Below the pieces are notes generated by a model. It searched no databases. It saw only the letters and a list, made by a program, of their open reading frames with translations, and had not been told where the DNA came from. This document shows, piece by piece, positions 8,726-15,859 of a stretch of 64,000 bases of DNA. Position 1 is the stretch's first letter, and the number at the start of each line of letters is the position of its first letter. The position numbers were made by a program, and so were the translations under genes. Origin of the DNA: Clostridia bacterium. Lineage in GTDB: Bacteria > Bacillota > Clostridia > Oscillospirales > Acutalibacteraceae. The stretch is taken from assembly GCA_017503785.1 (NCBI GenBank), contig JAFVSK010000020.1, forward strand, positions 62,001 through 126,000, given 5' to 3'.

Positions 8726-9100
8726 TTATTTCTGCTCTTTGTCCTTCGAGAACAGGTCACCGATCTTGTTCACCACGTCGGGCACCATGTTCACCACCTG
8801 GTTAAAGGTATCGGGCGAAGCCACCAGCGGCAGCACGCGCACATTGCCGTTCGACACCACCAAAAAAGCGATCGGAATAATGTTAATGCCGGCACCGCCG
8901 CCACCGCCGAACAGCTCCTGCGTGCCCTTGGTGGGCAGATCCGAGCCACCGGTGGCAAAGCCGTACGACACGCGCGACACCGGGATCAGCGTGGTGCCGT
9001 CGGCCAGTGTCATCGGATCACCGATCACCGTGCTCACGTCCACCATCTCGCGGATCTTATCAATCGAAACGCCCATCAAATCTTGTACCTTGTTATCCAT
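8726..9100 (-). CDS. gerW: GerW family sporulation protein (YtfJ)
   Basis: Small spore protein needed for germination in Bacillus. The 124-residue product contains the family signature: DLMGVSIDKIREMVDVSTVI, then a TLIPVSRVSYGF strand, a Gly-rich stretch (ELFGGGGGAG) and a hydrophobic strand with PIAFLVV. The C terminus is amphipathic. I use the second ATG at 9100 because the ribosome site GGGGAGG abuts the first ATG at 9109. It overlaps the end of the DUF2953 gene. Its presence is good evidence for an endospore former. Confidence 0.92.
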   Translation of the reverse strand: MDNKVQDLMGVSIDKIREMVDVSTVIGDPMTLADGTTLIPVSRVSYGFATGGSDLPTKGTQELFGGGGGAGINIIPIAFLVVSNGNVRVLPLVASPDTFNQVVNMVPDVVNKIGDLFSKDKEQK

Positions 9101-9743
9101 TTTTCGCATCCTCCCCTGTGTTGGTTGACTTACGCGATTGAAATGCCATATACGCTACCAGCGCACACAGCGCTGCCCATACCAATCGAATCGGCACGGC
9201 GTGAATCAGCACGTCGGCCGTCACTCGCCCTTTTTCACCCAAATAATCGGGAACCACCGTCACCGCACGCTTGCGAATACGAATGACGGATTGCACCGTC
9301 GTCAACGCCGGATACAGCACGGCACACACCTTACCGGTATCCTGTGCCGTAGCCGCAGCATCCGCCGAGGCAATCACCAGCTCCAGTTGCAACCGATCTA
9401 CCGTCACGGCACGAAACACACGGCGCGCAGCCCCGCTCACAATACGAGCCAGACTCGCTATCTCATCCACCACGGCGCGAACACCTTCAGTTTTTAGCTT
9501 AACTGATAAATCATTCAGCATCGTGGGCTTTTCTGTTGTCTTTTTCTTTACAGGCTTGTCCGTTTTCTGTTCTTGCTGCTTTGGCGGCTTAGCCGAGGAA
9601 TACCGATACACGGGGATCCCCAGCACGTGCACACACACCACCAGCTCCTCGCGGTAGCGCAACCGCACGTATAGCGGCATCAGCAAAATCAGCAGCAGCA
9701 AGCCCAGCAGCGCAAGCAGGATATACCCGATCACACTCCACAC
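9093..9743 (-). CDS. DUF2953 domain membrane protein (YtfI-like)
   Basis: Protein of unknown function with one N-terminal membrane helix (VIGYILLALLGLLLLILLMP), a Lys-rich linker after about residue 50, and a soluble domain with RVFRAVTVDRLQLEL and ASADAAATAQDTGKVCA, features of DUF2953. It regularly precedes gerW in sporulating Firmicutes. The start is uncertain: a GTG at 9752 overlaps the scpB stop (GTGA), but the GTG at 9743 has GGGGAG at proper spacing and is used here (216 residues). Confidence 0.8.
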   Translation of the reverse strand: MWSVIGYILLALLGLLLLILLMPLYVRLRYREELVVCVHVLGIPVYRYSSAKPPKQQEQKTDKPVKKKTTEKPTMLNDLSVKLKTEGVRAVVDEIASLARIVSGAARRVFRAVTVDRLQLELVIASADAAATAQDTGKVCAVLYPALTTVQSVIRIRKRAVTVVPDYLGEKGRVTADVLIHAVPIRLVWAALCALVAYMAFQSRKSTNTGEDAKNG

Positions 9744-9748
9744 GGTGC

Positions 9749-10339
9749 TCACTCCCCGTCGTTCAGCGGTTCCTCTTGTTGCTCAATAATCTCTTCCAGC
9801 GTGGTTTCCACCATGCGCGCATCCTCTTCCTTTTGCGGAAGCGGCGGCAGCTCATGCAAGCCCGACACGCCGAAGCAGCGCAGGAACACCGGCGTGGTTC
9901 CGTACAGAAGCGGTCGACCGGGCAGCTCCAAGCGGCCCTGCTCCTCCACCAAATTTTTCTGCATCAAGCCCTGAATAACAGCGCTGCAATCCACACCGCG
10001 CACCTGCTCAATAAACGCCTTGGTTACCGGCTGGTTATACGCCACAATTGCCAGCACCTCCATGGCTGCCTGCGACAGCGGCGTGTTACGACGAATATCT
10101 AACGACCTCCGCACCGCATCGGCGTATTCCTTGCGCGTGCAAAGCTGGTACTGATCGTCCAGCTTTACCATATAAATGCCGCCGTTACGCGCCAGCAGCT
10201 CACTCATGAGATCTGCCGCAATACGGTCTACGGTTTCGGTATCCAACTCCAGCACCTCGGCCAAGCGTTCTGAAGAAACCGGTTCTCCGTTTGCAAACAG
10301 TATGGCCTCCATAGCGGCACGGTATTCTTTAAACTCCAT
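9749..10339 (-). CDS. scpB: Segregation and condensation protein B
   Basis: Winged-helix partner of the SMC-ScpA condensin complex that compacts and segregates the chromosome. The 196-residue protein starts MEFKEYRAAMEAILFANGEP and has the core motif SQAAMEVLAIVAYNQPVTKAFIEQ across residues 93-116 and RPLLYGTTPVFLRCFG later. The C-terminal tail is acidic and longer than minimal ScpB. Its start overlaps the end of scpA by 11 bases. Confidence 0.95.
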   Translation of the reverse strand: MEFKEYRAAMEAILFANGEPVSSERLAEVLELDTETVDRIAADLMSELLARNGGIYMVKLDDQYQLCTRKEYADAVRRSLDIRRNTPLSQAAMEVLAIVAYNQPVTKAFIEQVRGVDCSAVIQGLMQKNLVEEQGRLELPGRPLLYGTTPVFLRCFGVSGLHELPPLPQKEEDARMVETTLEEIIEQQEEPLNDGE

Positions 10340-11060
10340 CGGTATTCTCTCTCCTTCGGGCGGCGTTCAGCAAGGTCACCTGCTGTCCCTTCCCTTCTCC
10401 GTCTACGCGAATGCGCTTTCCTTTAATCAGCTCCAGCACCGCCAAGAAGGTAGCCACCAGCTCCGACTTGGTGCGTGCACCGTCATACAGCGATGTATAC
10501 GACACTTTTTTCCCGATCCGCAACCGCCGCAGCACAAAAATGATCTTGGACGACACCGACACGATCTTGCGCGCCACAATGTTGTGAAACACCTGCGGCG
10601 ACGGTGGAAGCTTGCGCTTGCCGCGACCGGCCGCTGCCAAATACGCATCCAGCAACACAGTCGCCTCATGCGAGCGGCGGTAGGTATAATCGGGCTCGAT
10701 CTCCATCGGCAACCGCACGAACAAGTCGCCGCCGATGCATTGCTTTTCCATGCGCGCCGCCGCTTCACGGCACAGCTGATATTCAATCAGTTCACCGGTC
10801 AGCTGCTGCTTCATTTCATCGCCCTCTTCGTGGCGCGGCAGCAGCATTGCCGACTTGATCTGTACCAAGCGAGCCGCCATATCCAAAAACTCGGTAGCGA
10901 CCTCCATATCCATTTCCTGCGCTTCCTGAATCGCCTGCATATATTGCTCCAGCAGCTCATGGATCGGGATATCGTAAATATTCAATTTATTCTTCTGCAC
11001 CAAATGCAGCAGCAGATCAAGCGGACCTTCAAAATCCGCCAGCTTGTAGGAGATTTCCAT
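10329..11060 (-). CDS. scpA: Segregation and condensation protein A
   Basis: Kleisin subunit of the SMC condensin complex. The 243-residue protein begins MEISYKLADFEGPLDLLLHL, the diagnostic kleisin N terminus, followed by KNKLNIYDIPI and the helix FLDMAARLVQIKSAMLLPR. The C-terminal winged-helix part has the block KSELVATFLAVLELIKGKRI. The start at 11060 has AAGGA upstream; the open frame continues into the protease gene but has no ribosome site there. Confidence 0.95.
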   Translation of the reverse strand: MEISYKLADFEGPLDLLLHLVQKNKLNIYDIPIHELLEQYMQAIQEAQEMDMEVATEFLDMAARLVQIKSAMLLPRHEEGDEMKQQLTGELIEYQLCREAAARMEKQCIGGDLFVRLPMEIEPDYTYRRSHEATVLLDAYLAAAGRGKRKLPPSPQVFHNIVARKIVSVSSKIIFVLRRLRIGKKVSYTSLYDGARTKSELVATFLAVLELIKGKRIRVDGEGKGQQVTLLNAARRRENTDGV

Positions 11061-11071
11061 ACGGCACGTCC

Positions 11072-11752
11072 TTAAAAGATAATACGCGGCAACCCCACCA
11101 GCATACACAGCAGATCGCCCAAAAACGACACCGCCGCAGAAAGCGGGCCATCCAGCACGCCGGTAAAGATAAGCAGCAGCACGCCCCAGCGCAGATATTC
11201 GTGATAGCGCTCCAAATAGAACACCCATCGCCCGGGCAGCAGCGTGCTGAAAATGCGAAATCCGTCTAACGGAGGCAACGGCAACAGGTTAAACACCGCC
11301 AAACTTAGGTTGACCTGTGCAAAGATCGCCACCAGCACCAAAAAGGCCACGTCCTGCACTGCCTCGGAAACGGTGAACACCGTAACCACGCGAAACAAGA
11401 GCAATGACACAAACGCCATCACAATGTTAGAAACCGGCCCTGCCAACGATGTAAGCAGCATACCGCGTCGTGGGTTGGAAAAGTTGCGTGGATTCACCGG
11501 CACCGCTTTGGCGTAGCCAATGCCGAACAGCACCAAAGTAACGGTGCCGATCGGGTCCAGATGACGCAGAGGGTTGAGCGACAATCGTCCATGCCAGCGC
11601 GGGGTGTTGTCGCCCAAAAGGGTTGCCACCCAAGCGTGAGCCAGCTCGTGCACCGGCAGCATCACCAGCACCAGCGCCGCATAACTGATGATCGAAATCA
11701 ACAGCTGCATGAACGAAAACGAACCGGCGCCTCGCCAAATGGAATACAGCAT
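11072..11752 (-). CDS. Site-2 protease family membrane metalloprotease (M50)
   Basis: Polytopic zinc protease of the M50 family with the active-site motif HELAH near residue 40 in a membrane helix. A second metal-ligand block, NLLPLPPLDGFRI, is present near residue 160. The 226-residue protein has about five or six membrane helices and no PDZ domain, which matches the short YwhC-like group linked to scpA/scpB rather than RseP. Substrate unknown. The start has GGGAGG upstream. It is the first gene of the scp unit and has its own promoter. Confidence 0.88.
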   Translation of the reverse strand: MLYSIWRGAGSFSFMQLLISIISYAALVLVMLPVHELAHAWVATLLGDNTPRWHGRLSLNPLRHLDPIGTVTLVLFGIGYAKAVPVNPRNFSNPRRGMLLTSLAGPVSNIVMAFVSLLLFRVVTVFTVSEAVQDVAFLVLVAIFAQVNLSLAVFNLLPLPPLDGFRIFSTLLPGRWVFYLERYHEYLRWGVLLLIFTGVLDGPLSAAVSFLGDLLCMLVGLPRIIF

Positions 11753-11792
11753 ACGCGCTTACCCTCCCGCAGATTTGGATATTCTTGTCTAC

Positions 11793-11821
11793 AGTATAGC
11801 GCAAAATGAACAGAATTACAA
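11793..11821 (-). promoter_or_regulatory. Promoter of the protease-scpA-scpB unit
   Basis: TTGTAA, 17-base spacer, TATACT on the minus strand, about 40 bases upstream of the ATG at 11752. It is divergent from the rpmB promoter. Confidence 0.65.
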
Positions 11822-11880
11822 GCCAAAACCTGCCAAAGATGCACTTTTTTAAAAAATTTTCACAACTTGTAAAAAAAGCC

Positions 11881-11909
11881 TTGCTTTCCGTGAAAAAATC
11901 TGCTAATAT
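11881..11909 (+). promoter_or_regulatory. Promoter of rpmB
   Basis: TTGCTT, 17-base spacer, TAATAT with a TG two bases before the -10 box (extended -10). It lies about 65 bases upstream of rpmB. Confidence 0.6.
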
Positions 11910-11972
11910 AGTTCCGTTGCTTTTAAAACGGCATTTTTCTGCCGGTATATACGATCAAAGGAGGTGCAGAAC

Positions 11973-12161
11973 ATGGCTAAATGTGATTTCTGCGGCAAAA
12001 GTGTTACTTTCGGTATTAAGGTTTCGCACTCGCATCGGCGCGCAAACCGTACTTGGCGTCCCAACATCAAACGCGTAAAGGCGGTTGTTAACGGCTCCCC
12101 CAAGAAGGTTTACGCCTGCACCCGTTGCTTGCGTTCCGGCAAGGTTACCCGTGCGGTATAA
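11973..12161 (+). CDS. rpmB: 50S ribosomal protein L28
   Basis: Large-subunit ribosomal protein of 62 residues. It shows MAKCDFCGK, the basic block SHSHRRANRTWRPN, and CTRCLRSGKV near the C terminus. Two CxxC pairs (CDFC, CTRC) mark it as the zinc-binding form. AAAGGAGG precedes the ATG at 11973. It is monocistronic, with a promoter upstream and a strong terminator 25 bases after the stop. Confidence 0.96.
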   Translation: MAKCDFCGKSVTFGIKVSHSHRRANRTWRPNIKRVKAVVNGSPKKVYACTRCLRSGKVTRAV

Positions 12162-12183
12162 TTGTAATTTCTTTTGCAAAAAA

Positions 12184-12214
12184 CGCTCCCACCGAGAACG
12201 GTGGGAGTTTTTTT
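12184..12214 (+). terminator. Terminator of rpmB
   Basis: Eight-base perfect stem CTCCCACC/GGTGGGAG with a six-base loop and a seven-T run, directly after rpmB. Confidence 0.9.
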
Positions 12215-12225
12215 GCATTCCCCCC

Positions 12226-12254
12226 TTGTATAATTTGCCTTTTCGGTCTATAAT
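12226..12254 (+). promoter_or_regulatory. Promoter of ppa-pncB
   Basis: TTGTAT, 17-base spacer, TATAAT, about 30 bases upstream of the ppa start codon. A second TATAAT-like box at 12229 overlaps the -35 region. Confidence 0.6.
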
Positions 12255-12283
12255 AGTGAAAATACTTTTTTGGGAGGCACCCT

Positions 12284-12820
12284 ATGAATATTTGGCATGA
12301 CATTTCACAAGAACGCATTCGCCCCGAGAATTTTACCGCTGTCATCGAAATTCCCAAGGGTGGCAAAAACAAGTATGAGATGGATAAGGAAACCGGTTTG
12401 CTTCGGCTCGACCGCGTGCTCTACACCGCCACGCACTATCCCGCCAACTACGGCTTTATCCCCCGCACCTACGCCGACGACGGCGATCCGCTGGATGTGT
12501 TGGTCATGTGCCAAGAGCCCATCGTACCCATGACGTTGGTGCAGTGCTATCCCATCGGCGTTATCAAAATGACCGACGGTAACTCCACCGATGAAAAGAT
12601 CATCGCCGTACCGTTCCGCGATCCGTCACTCTCCGACTATAGCGACATTTCCGAACTGCCGCGCCATACGTTCGACGAGATCCGCCACTTCTTCACGGTC
12701 TATAAAAACCTGGAAGGCAAAAGCACGGCGGTGGATGAGGTGCTCGGCCGCGAAGCGGCACTCGAGATCATCACCCACTGCATTGAGGAATACGACCGCT
12801 GCTACTGCGGCAAACGATAA
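12284..12820 (+). CDS. ppa: Inorganic pyrophosphatase (family I)
   Basis: Soluble enzyme that hydrolyses pyrophosphate to phosphate and drives biosynthetic reactions forward. The 178-residue protein has IPKGGKNKYEMD, NYGFIPRTYADDGDPLDVLV (the metal-binding signature of family I) and FRDPSLSDYSDI. It sits 17 bases ahead of pncB. The pairing makes sense, as the nicotinate phosphoribosyltransferase reaction releases pyrophosphate. Confidence 0.95.
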   Translation: MNIWHDISQERIRPENFTAVIEIPKGGKNKYEMDKETGLLRLDRVLYTATHYPANYGFIPRTYADDGDPLDVLVMCQEPIVPMTLVQCYPIGVIKMTDGNSTDEKIIAVPFRDPSLSDYSDISELPRHTFDEIRHFFTVYKNLEGKSTAVDEVLGREAALEIITHCIEEYDRCYCGKR

Positions 12821-12837
12821 GAAAGGACGTTAACGCT

Positions 12838-14289
12838 ATGACACACGAATACGGCAAAGAAAACCTGACAATGCTCACCGACTTTTACGAGATCACCATG
12901 GCCAACGGTTTTTTTGAAAACGGCCGCGGCGAGCAAACCGTGTATTTCGATATGTTCTTCCGCACCGTTCCCGACGGCGGCGGTGTGGCTATCATGGCCG
13001 GCTTGGAGCAGATCATTCATTATCTGGAAAATCTGTCCTTTTCTCAAGAGGACATCGACTACCTGCGCAGCAAAAACCTGTTCAGCGAAAAGTTTTTAGA
13101 CTATCTCGCCAATTTCCGCTTCGCTTGCGACGTATGGGCCATCCCCGAGGGCACGCCCATCTTCCCGCACGAGCCGCTGGTCACGGTGCGCGGCCCTGCC
13201 ATGCAAGCACAGTTCATCGAAACCATGATACTGCTTGCCATCAACCACCAGTCGCTCATTGCCACCAAAGCCAACCGTATCGTGCGCGCCGCCAAGGGCC
13301 GCGCCGTCATGGAATTCGGTTCGCGCCGTGCACAAGGCTTTAACGGTGCCGTCTACGGTGCCCGCGCCGCGTATATCGGCGGCTGCATCGGCACCGCCTG
13401 CACCATTGCCGACCGCGAGTTCGGCATTCCCGCATTGGGCACCATGGCACACAGCTGGGTGCAGCTGTTCGACAGTGAATACGAAGCTTTTAAAGCCTAC
13501 GCTGAGGTATATCCCGATTCCTGCACCCTGCTGGTCGATACCTACAACGTATTAAAATCGGGTATCCCCAACGCCATCAAGGTATTTAACGAGGTACTGC
13601 TCCCCCGCGGCTACCGCCCCAAGGGCATTCGATTAGACTCGGGCGACATCACCTATCTCACCAAGAAGGCCCGCAAAATGCTCGACGATGCCGGTTTCCC
13701 GGATTGCAAGATCTGCGCCTCCAACTCACTGGATGAGCTCATCATCCGCGATATGATCGCGCAGGGCGCCTGCATCGACAGCTTCGGTGTCGGCGAACGT
13801 CTGATCACCGCCTCCAGCGACCCCGTATTCGGCGGCGTGTATAAGCTGGCAGCCGTAGAGAAGGACGGCGAGATCATCCCGCGCATCAAGGTAAGCGAAA
13901 ACGTGGCCAAGATCACCAACCCCTGCTTCAAAAAGCTGTGGCGCCTGTACGACCGCGATACCGGCAAAGCCATTGCCGACGTGATCACTCTACACGACGA
14001 GATCATCGACGATACCAAACCGTACGAGATCTTTGATCCCGAACATATCTGGAAACGCAAAACGATCGAAAACTTCGTGGCACGCCCGTTGCAGGAGCAG
14101 ATCTTCAAAAACGGCGACTGTGTCTACCACTGCCCCACCGTGGGTGAGATCCGCGAGTATTGCGCCGCCCAAATGAACACTGTTTGGGACGAAGTGCTGC
14201 GCTTTGAAAATCCGCATAAGTATTACGTTGATCTTTCCCAAGCTCTGTGGGACAAAAAACAATCCCTGCTTTCTCAGCACAGCAAATAA
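12838..14289 (+). CDS. pncB: Nicotinate phosphoribosyltransferase
   Basis: Joins nicotinate and PRPP to nicotinate mononucleotide, the salvage entry to NAD. The 483-residue protein has LTDFYEITMANGFF at the N terminus, the catalytic-region block EFGSRRAQGFNGAVYGARAA near residue 157, LVDTYNVLKSGIPNAIKV, and RLDSGDITYL with the PRPP/phosphate-site Asp. AAAGGACG precedes the ATG. Co-transcribed with ppa and ended by a strong terminator. Confidence 0.95.
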   Translation: MTHEYGKENLTMLTDFYEITMANGFFENGRGEQTVYFDMFFRTVPDGGGVAIMAGLEQIIHYLENLSFSQEDIDYLRSKNLFSEKFLDYLANFRFACDVWAIPEGTPIFPHEPLVTVRGPAMQAQFIETMILLAINHQSLIATKANRIVRAAKGRAVMEFGSRRAQGFNGAVYGARAAYIGGCIGTACTIADREFGIPALGTMAHSWVQLFDSEYEAFKAYAEVYPDSCTLLVDTYNVLKSGIPNAIKVFNEVLLPRGYRPKGIRLDSGDITYLTKKARKMLDDAGFPDCKICASNSLDELIIRDMIAQGACIDSFGVGERLITASSDPVFGGVYKLAAVEKDGEIIPRIKVSENVAKITNPCFKKLWRLYDRDTGKAIADVITLHDEIIDDTKPYEIFDPEHIWKRKTIENFVARPLQEQIFKNGDCVYHCPTVGEIREYCAAQMNTVWDEVLRFENPHKYYVDLSQALWDKKQSLLSQHSK

Positions 14290-14297
14290 AGCAAAAA

Positions 14298-14326
14298 CGC
14301 CCGAGCCAATCGCTCGGGCGTTTTTT
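14298..14326 (+). terminator. Terminator of pncB, probably bidirectional
   Basis: Nine-base perfect stem CGCCCGAGC/GCTCGGGCG with a five-base loop and six Ts. A-rich sequence on the other flank suits the convergent membrane protein gene. Confidence 0.88.
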
Positions 14327-14978
14327 ATTCAGCAGTTGTTGTTTCGGGAGCCACCGTTGCTTCCTCAACCGGTGCCTCCTCAGCGGCAGGCTCTGCTACC
14401 GCTTGCTCTGCAGGAGCCTCCCAGCCGGCGTTTGGTGCAACCTCTTCTTCCGCGGGCAATTGCTTCAGCTTCACGTGTGCATAAATTCCGCTACCCAACG
14501 AGAAAAGCACCCACGCGTGGAATACAATGTCAACAATGACCTCCGAAGAGATCCCCGTAAACAGCAGCATCACGGCCGTATCCAAAGCAAAAAAGACCAA
14601 GGCAAAGATCAGCCAGCCCACGCGGCCCTTTTTGGAAAAGATCCAACTGAGCAGATACAGCACCACGATCAATGCGGCAATCACCAGTGCAACTGTTAAA
14701 AACGGCGCACCTAAAAACTGCAGTTCCCCCAAGCCTTCATAATACTCCTCGGGATAAAACCCACCAAAGGCCATACCGAAATCCGCTAAAATATACGGAA
14801 TGGATGCCGAAAACAAAAAGTAGGTGTTACTGTTTGTCACCAGCAGCACAACGTTCACCACCGTAAACAGTACCACCAGCAACAGATTGTTACGAGCACC
14901 GTTGTACCGTGCCTCAAGCGCCTGCCGCGGCGACGATACCGGCTGCTGTGCAGCGTTGTTCTTAAAAATACCTGCCAT
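14325..14978 (-). CDS. Membrane protein with acidic Ala/Pro tail
   Basis: 217-residue protein of unknown function. After a soluble N terminus of about 30 residues there are four predicted membrane helices: around LLLVVLFTVVNVVLLV, FLTVALVIAALIVVLYLLSW, WLIFALVFFALDTAVMLL and VFHAWVLFSLGSGIYA. The cytoplasmic C-terminal tail of about 45 residues is almost entirely Ala, Glu, Pro, Val and Thr. The start at 14978 has GAGGAG at good distance; a GTG nine bases upstream overlaps that site. Confidence 0.75.
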   Translation of the reverse strand: MAGIFKNNAAQQPVSSPRQALEARYNGARNNLLLVVLFTVVNVVLLVTNSNTYFLFSASIPYILADFGMAFGGFYPEEYYEGLGELQFLGAPFLTVALVIAALIVVLYLLSWIFSKKGRVGWLIFALVFFALDTAVMLLFTGISSEVIVDIVFHAWVLFSLGSGIYAHVKLKQLPAEEEVAPNAGWEAPAEQAVAEPAAEEAPVEEATVAPETTTAE

Positions 14979-15084
14979 ATTCCCCACTCCTCTGTTATCT
15001 TTTTTCGATAACCCTATTATAACGGCTTCCCGCCTCTCTTGTCAAGCAATAAAACAAAGGCCGGTCCCTAGCCGTTAAACCCCC

Positions 15085-15113
15085 TTGACAAAAGCGCTTA
15101 CGTATGCTATACT
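15085..15113 (+). promoter_or_regulatory. Promoter of tRNA-Thr
   Basis: Consensus TTGACA, 17-base spacer, TATACT, 25 bases before the tRNA. Confidence 0.88.
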
Positions 15114-15138
15114 TTCAAGCGTTGTTCACCAAAAAATT

Positions 15139-15214
15139 GCTGGCATAGCTCAGTTGGTAGAGCAGCTGATTTGTAATCAGCAGGTCGGGGGTTCAAGTCC
15201 GTCTGCCAGCTCCA
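15139..15214 (+). tRNA. tRNA-Thr (TGT)
   Basis: Complete cloverleaf: acceptor GCTGGCA/TGCCAGC, D arm GCTC/GAGC, anticodon stem GCTGA/TCAGC around loop TTTGTAA (anticodon TGT), T arm with TTCAAGT, and an encoded CCA. Confidence 0.96.
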
Positions 15215-15221
15215 GAAAAAG

Positions 15222-15250
15222 AAAGACACGCGAGAGCGTGTCTTTTCTTT
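15222..15250 (+). terminator. Terminator of tRNA-Thr
   Basis: Stem AAAGACACGC/GCGTGTCTTT with GAGA loop and T-rich tail. An almost identical stem recurs at 15831-15852. Confidence 0.85.
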
Positions 15251-15257
15251 TTCAACT

Positions 15258-15416
15258 AAATCCACCCTTTCGGGTGGGTGAAATATTGCTTCGCAATGTG
15301 AAATCCTCACTTCGTTCGGATGAAATCGCTGCGGCGGTGGGTGGATTTAATTTCATCTGCGCAGCAGATTTCATCAAAGTTTTGCTTTGATTTCACCGTG
15401 CGTAGCACGATTTCAT
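15258..15416. repeat. Array of short hairpins separated by ATTTCAY/RTGAAAT
   Basis: At least six small stem-loops follow each other: CCACCC/GGGTGG, ATTGC/GCAAT, a TCC/GGA unit, ATCTGC/GCAGAT, TCAAAG/CTTTGA and CGTGC/GCACG. They are joined by the same heptamer, read as RTGAAAT in the left half and ATTTCAY in the right half. The left half (15258-15348) is closed by an outer pair AAATCCACCC/GGGTGGATTT. No reading frame or protein-binding consensus that I recognise. It precedes the promoter of the 96-codon gene. Confidence 0.8.
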
Positions 15417-15422
15417 TAACTC

Positions 15423-15451
15423 TTGCCCCTACATCGCTTTTATGCTATAAT
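15423..15451 (+). promoter_or_regulatory. Promoter of the 96-codon gene
   Basis: TTGCCC, 17-base spacer, TATAAT, 18 bases before the ATG at 15470. Confidence 0.6.
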
Positions 15452-15469
15452 ACACATAGAGGTGATTAC

Positions 15470-15760
15470 ATGGATAATATAGAATACATCAAATCGTTAG
15501 AGGAAAGAATTGAAAAATTAGAAAAACTGATTGCAACAATTAAGTTGGATAACAACGAAAACATAACTTTTACTAATTGTCAAATTCAAGGTATGGCTTT
15601 GCAAAGTTGTAAAGATGTTACTATTAAAGATTTTACTGTTGATGCTTTAGGTTTTGCCTCATTTAATGCAAAAATAGAGAATGCAAATATTCATAATTTC
15701 CAAAACCAAAAAGGGAAAGTTAGGATAAAAAATTGTACTATTAACAACAAGGAAGAATAA
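15470..15760 (+). CDS. AT-rich small protein, coiled coil plus beta-repeat
   Basis: 96-residue protein that I do not recognise. The first 27 residues form a charged coiled coil (LEERIEKLEKLIATIK). The rest has short strands spaced by turns (ITFTNCQIQG, VTIKDFTVDA, KIENANIHNF, VRIKNCTINN), the look of a right-handed beta-helix or pentapeptide-like solenoid. Codon use is far more AT-rich than the neighbours, which suggests transfer. AGAGGTG precedes the ATG, and a promoter lies just upstream. Flanked by a hairpin array and by two copies of one terminator stem. Confidence 0.7.
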   Translation: MDNIEYIKSLEERIEKLEKLIATIKLDNNENITFTNCQIQGMALQSCKDVTIKDFTVDALGFASFNAKIENANIHNFQNQKGKVRIKNCTINNKEE

Positions 15761-15830
15761 TTAAGAAAATTTTCGATTTACAGAGTCCTTTCATTCGTGC
15801 CACTAAGTTCAAACTGCCCCAAAAAAGGGA

Positions 15831-15857
15831 AGACACGCTTTTCAGCGTGTCTTTTTT
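15831..15857. terminator. Bidirectional terminator, duplicate of the tRNA-Thr terminator
   Basis: Stem AGACACGC/GCGTGTCT with a six-base loop and Ts on both strands. It ends the 96-codon gene and, on the minus strand, the oxidoreductase gene whose stop is at 15860. Confidence 0.82.
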
Positions 15858-15859
15858 CT

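Noticed and set aside
15085..15390. A 101-codon plus-strand open frame across tRNA-Thr
   Set aside because: It overlaps the tRNA, its promoter and terminator, and has no ribosome site.
15258..15416. CRISPR array
   Set aside because: The constant unit is only seven bases, flips orientation, and the variable parts are self-complementary stems rather than 30-base spacers; no cas genes are present.
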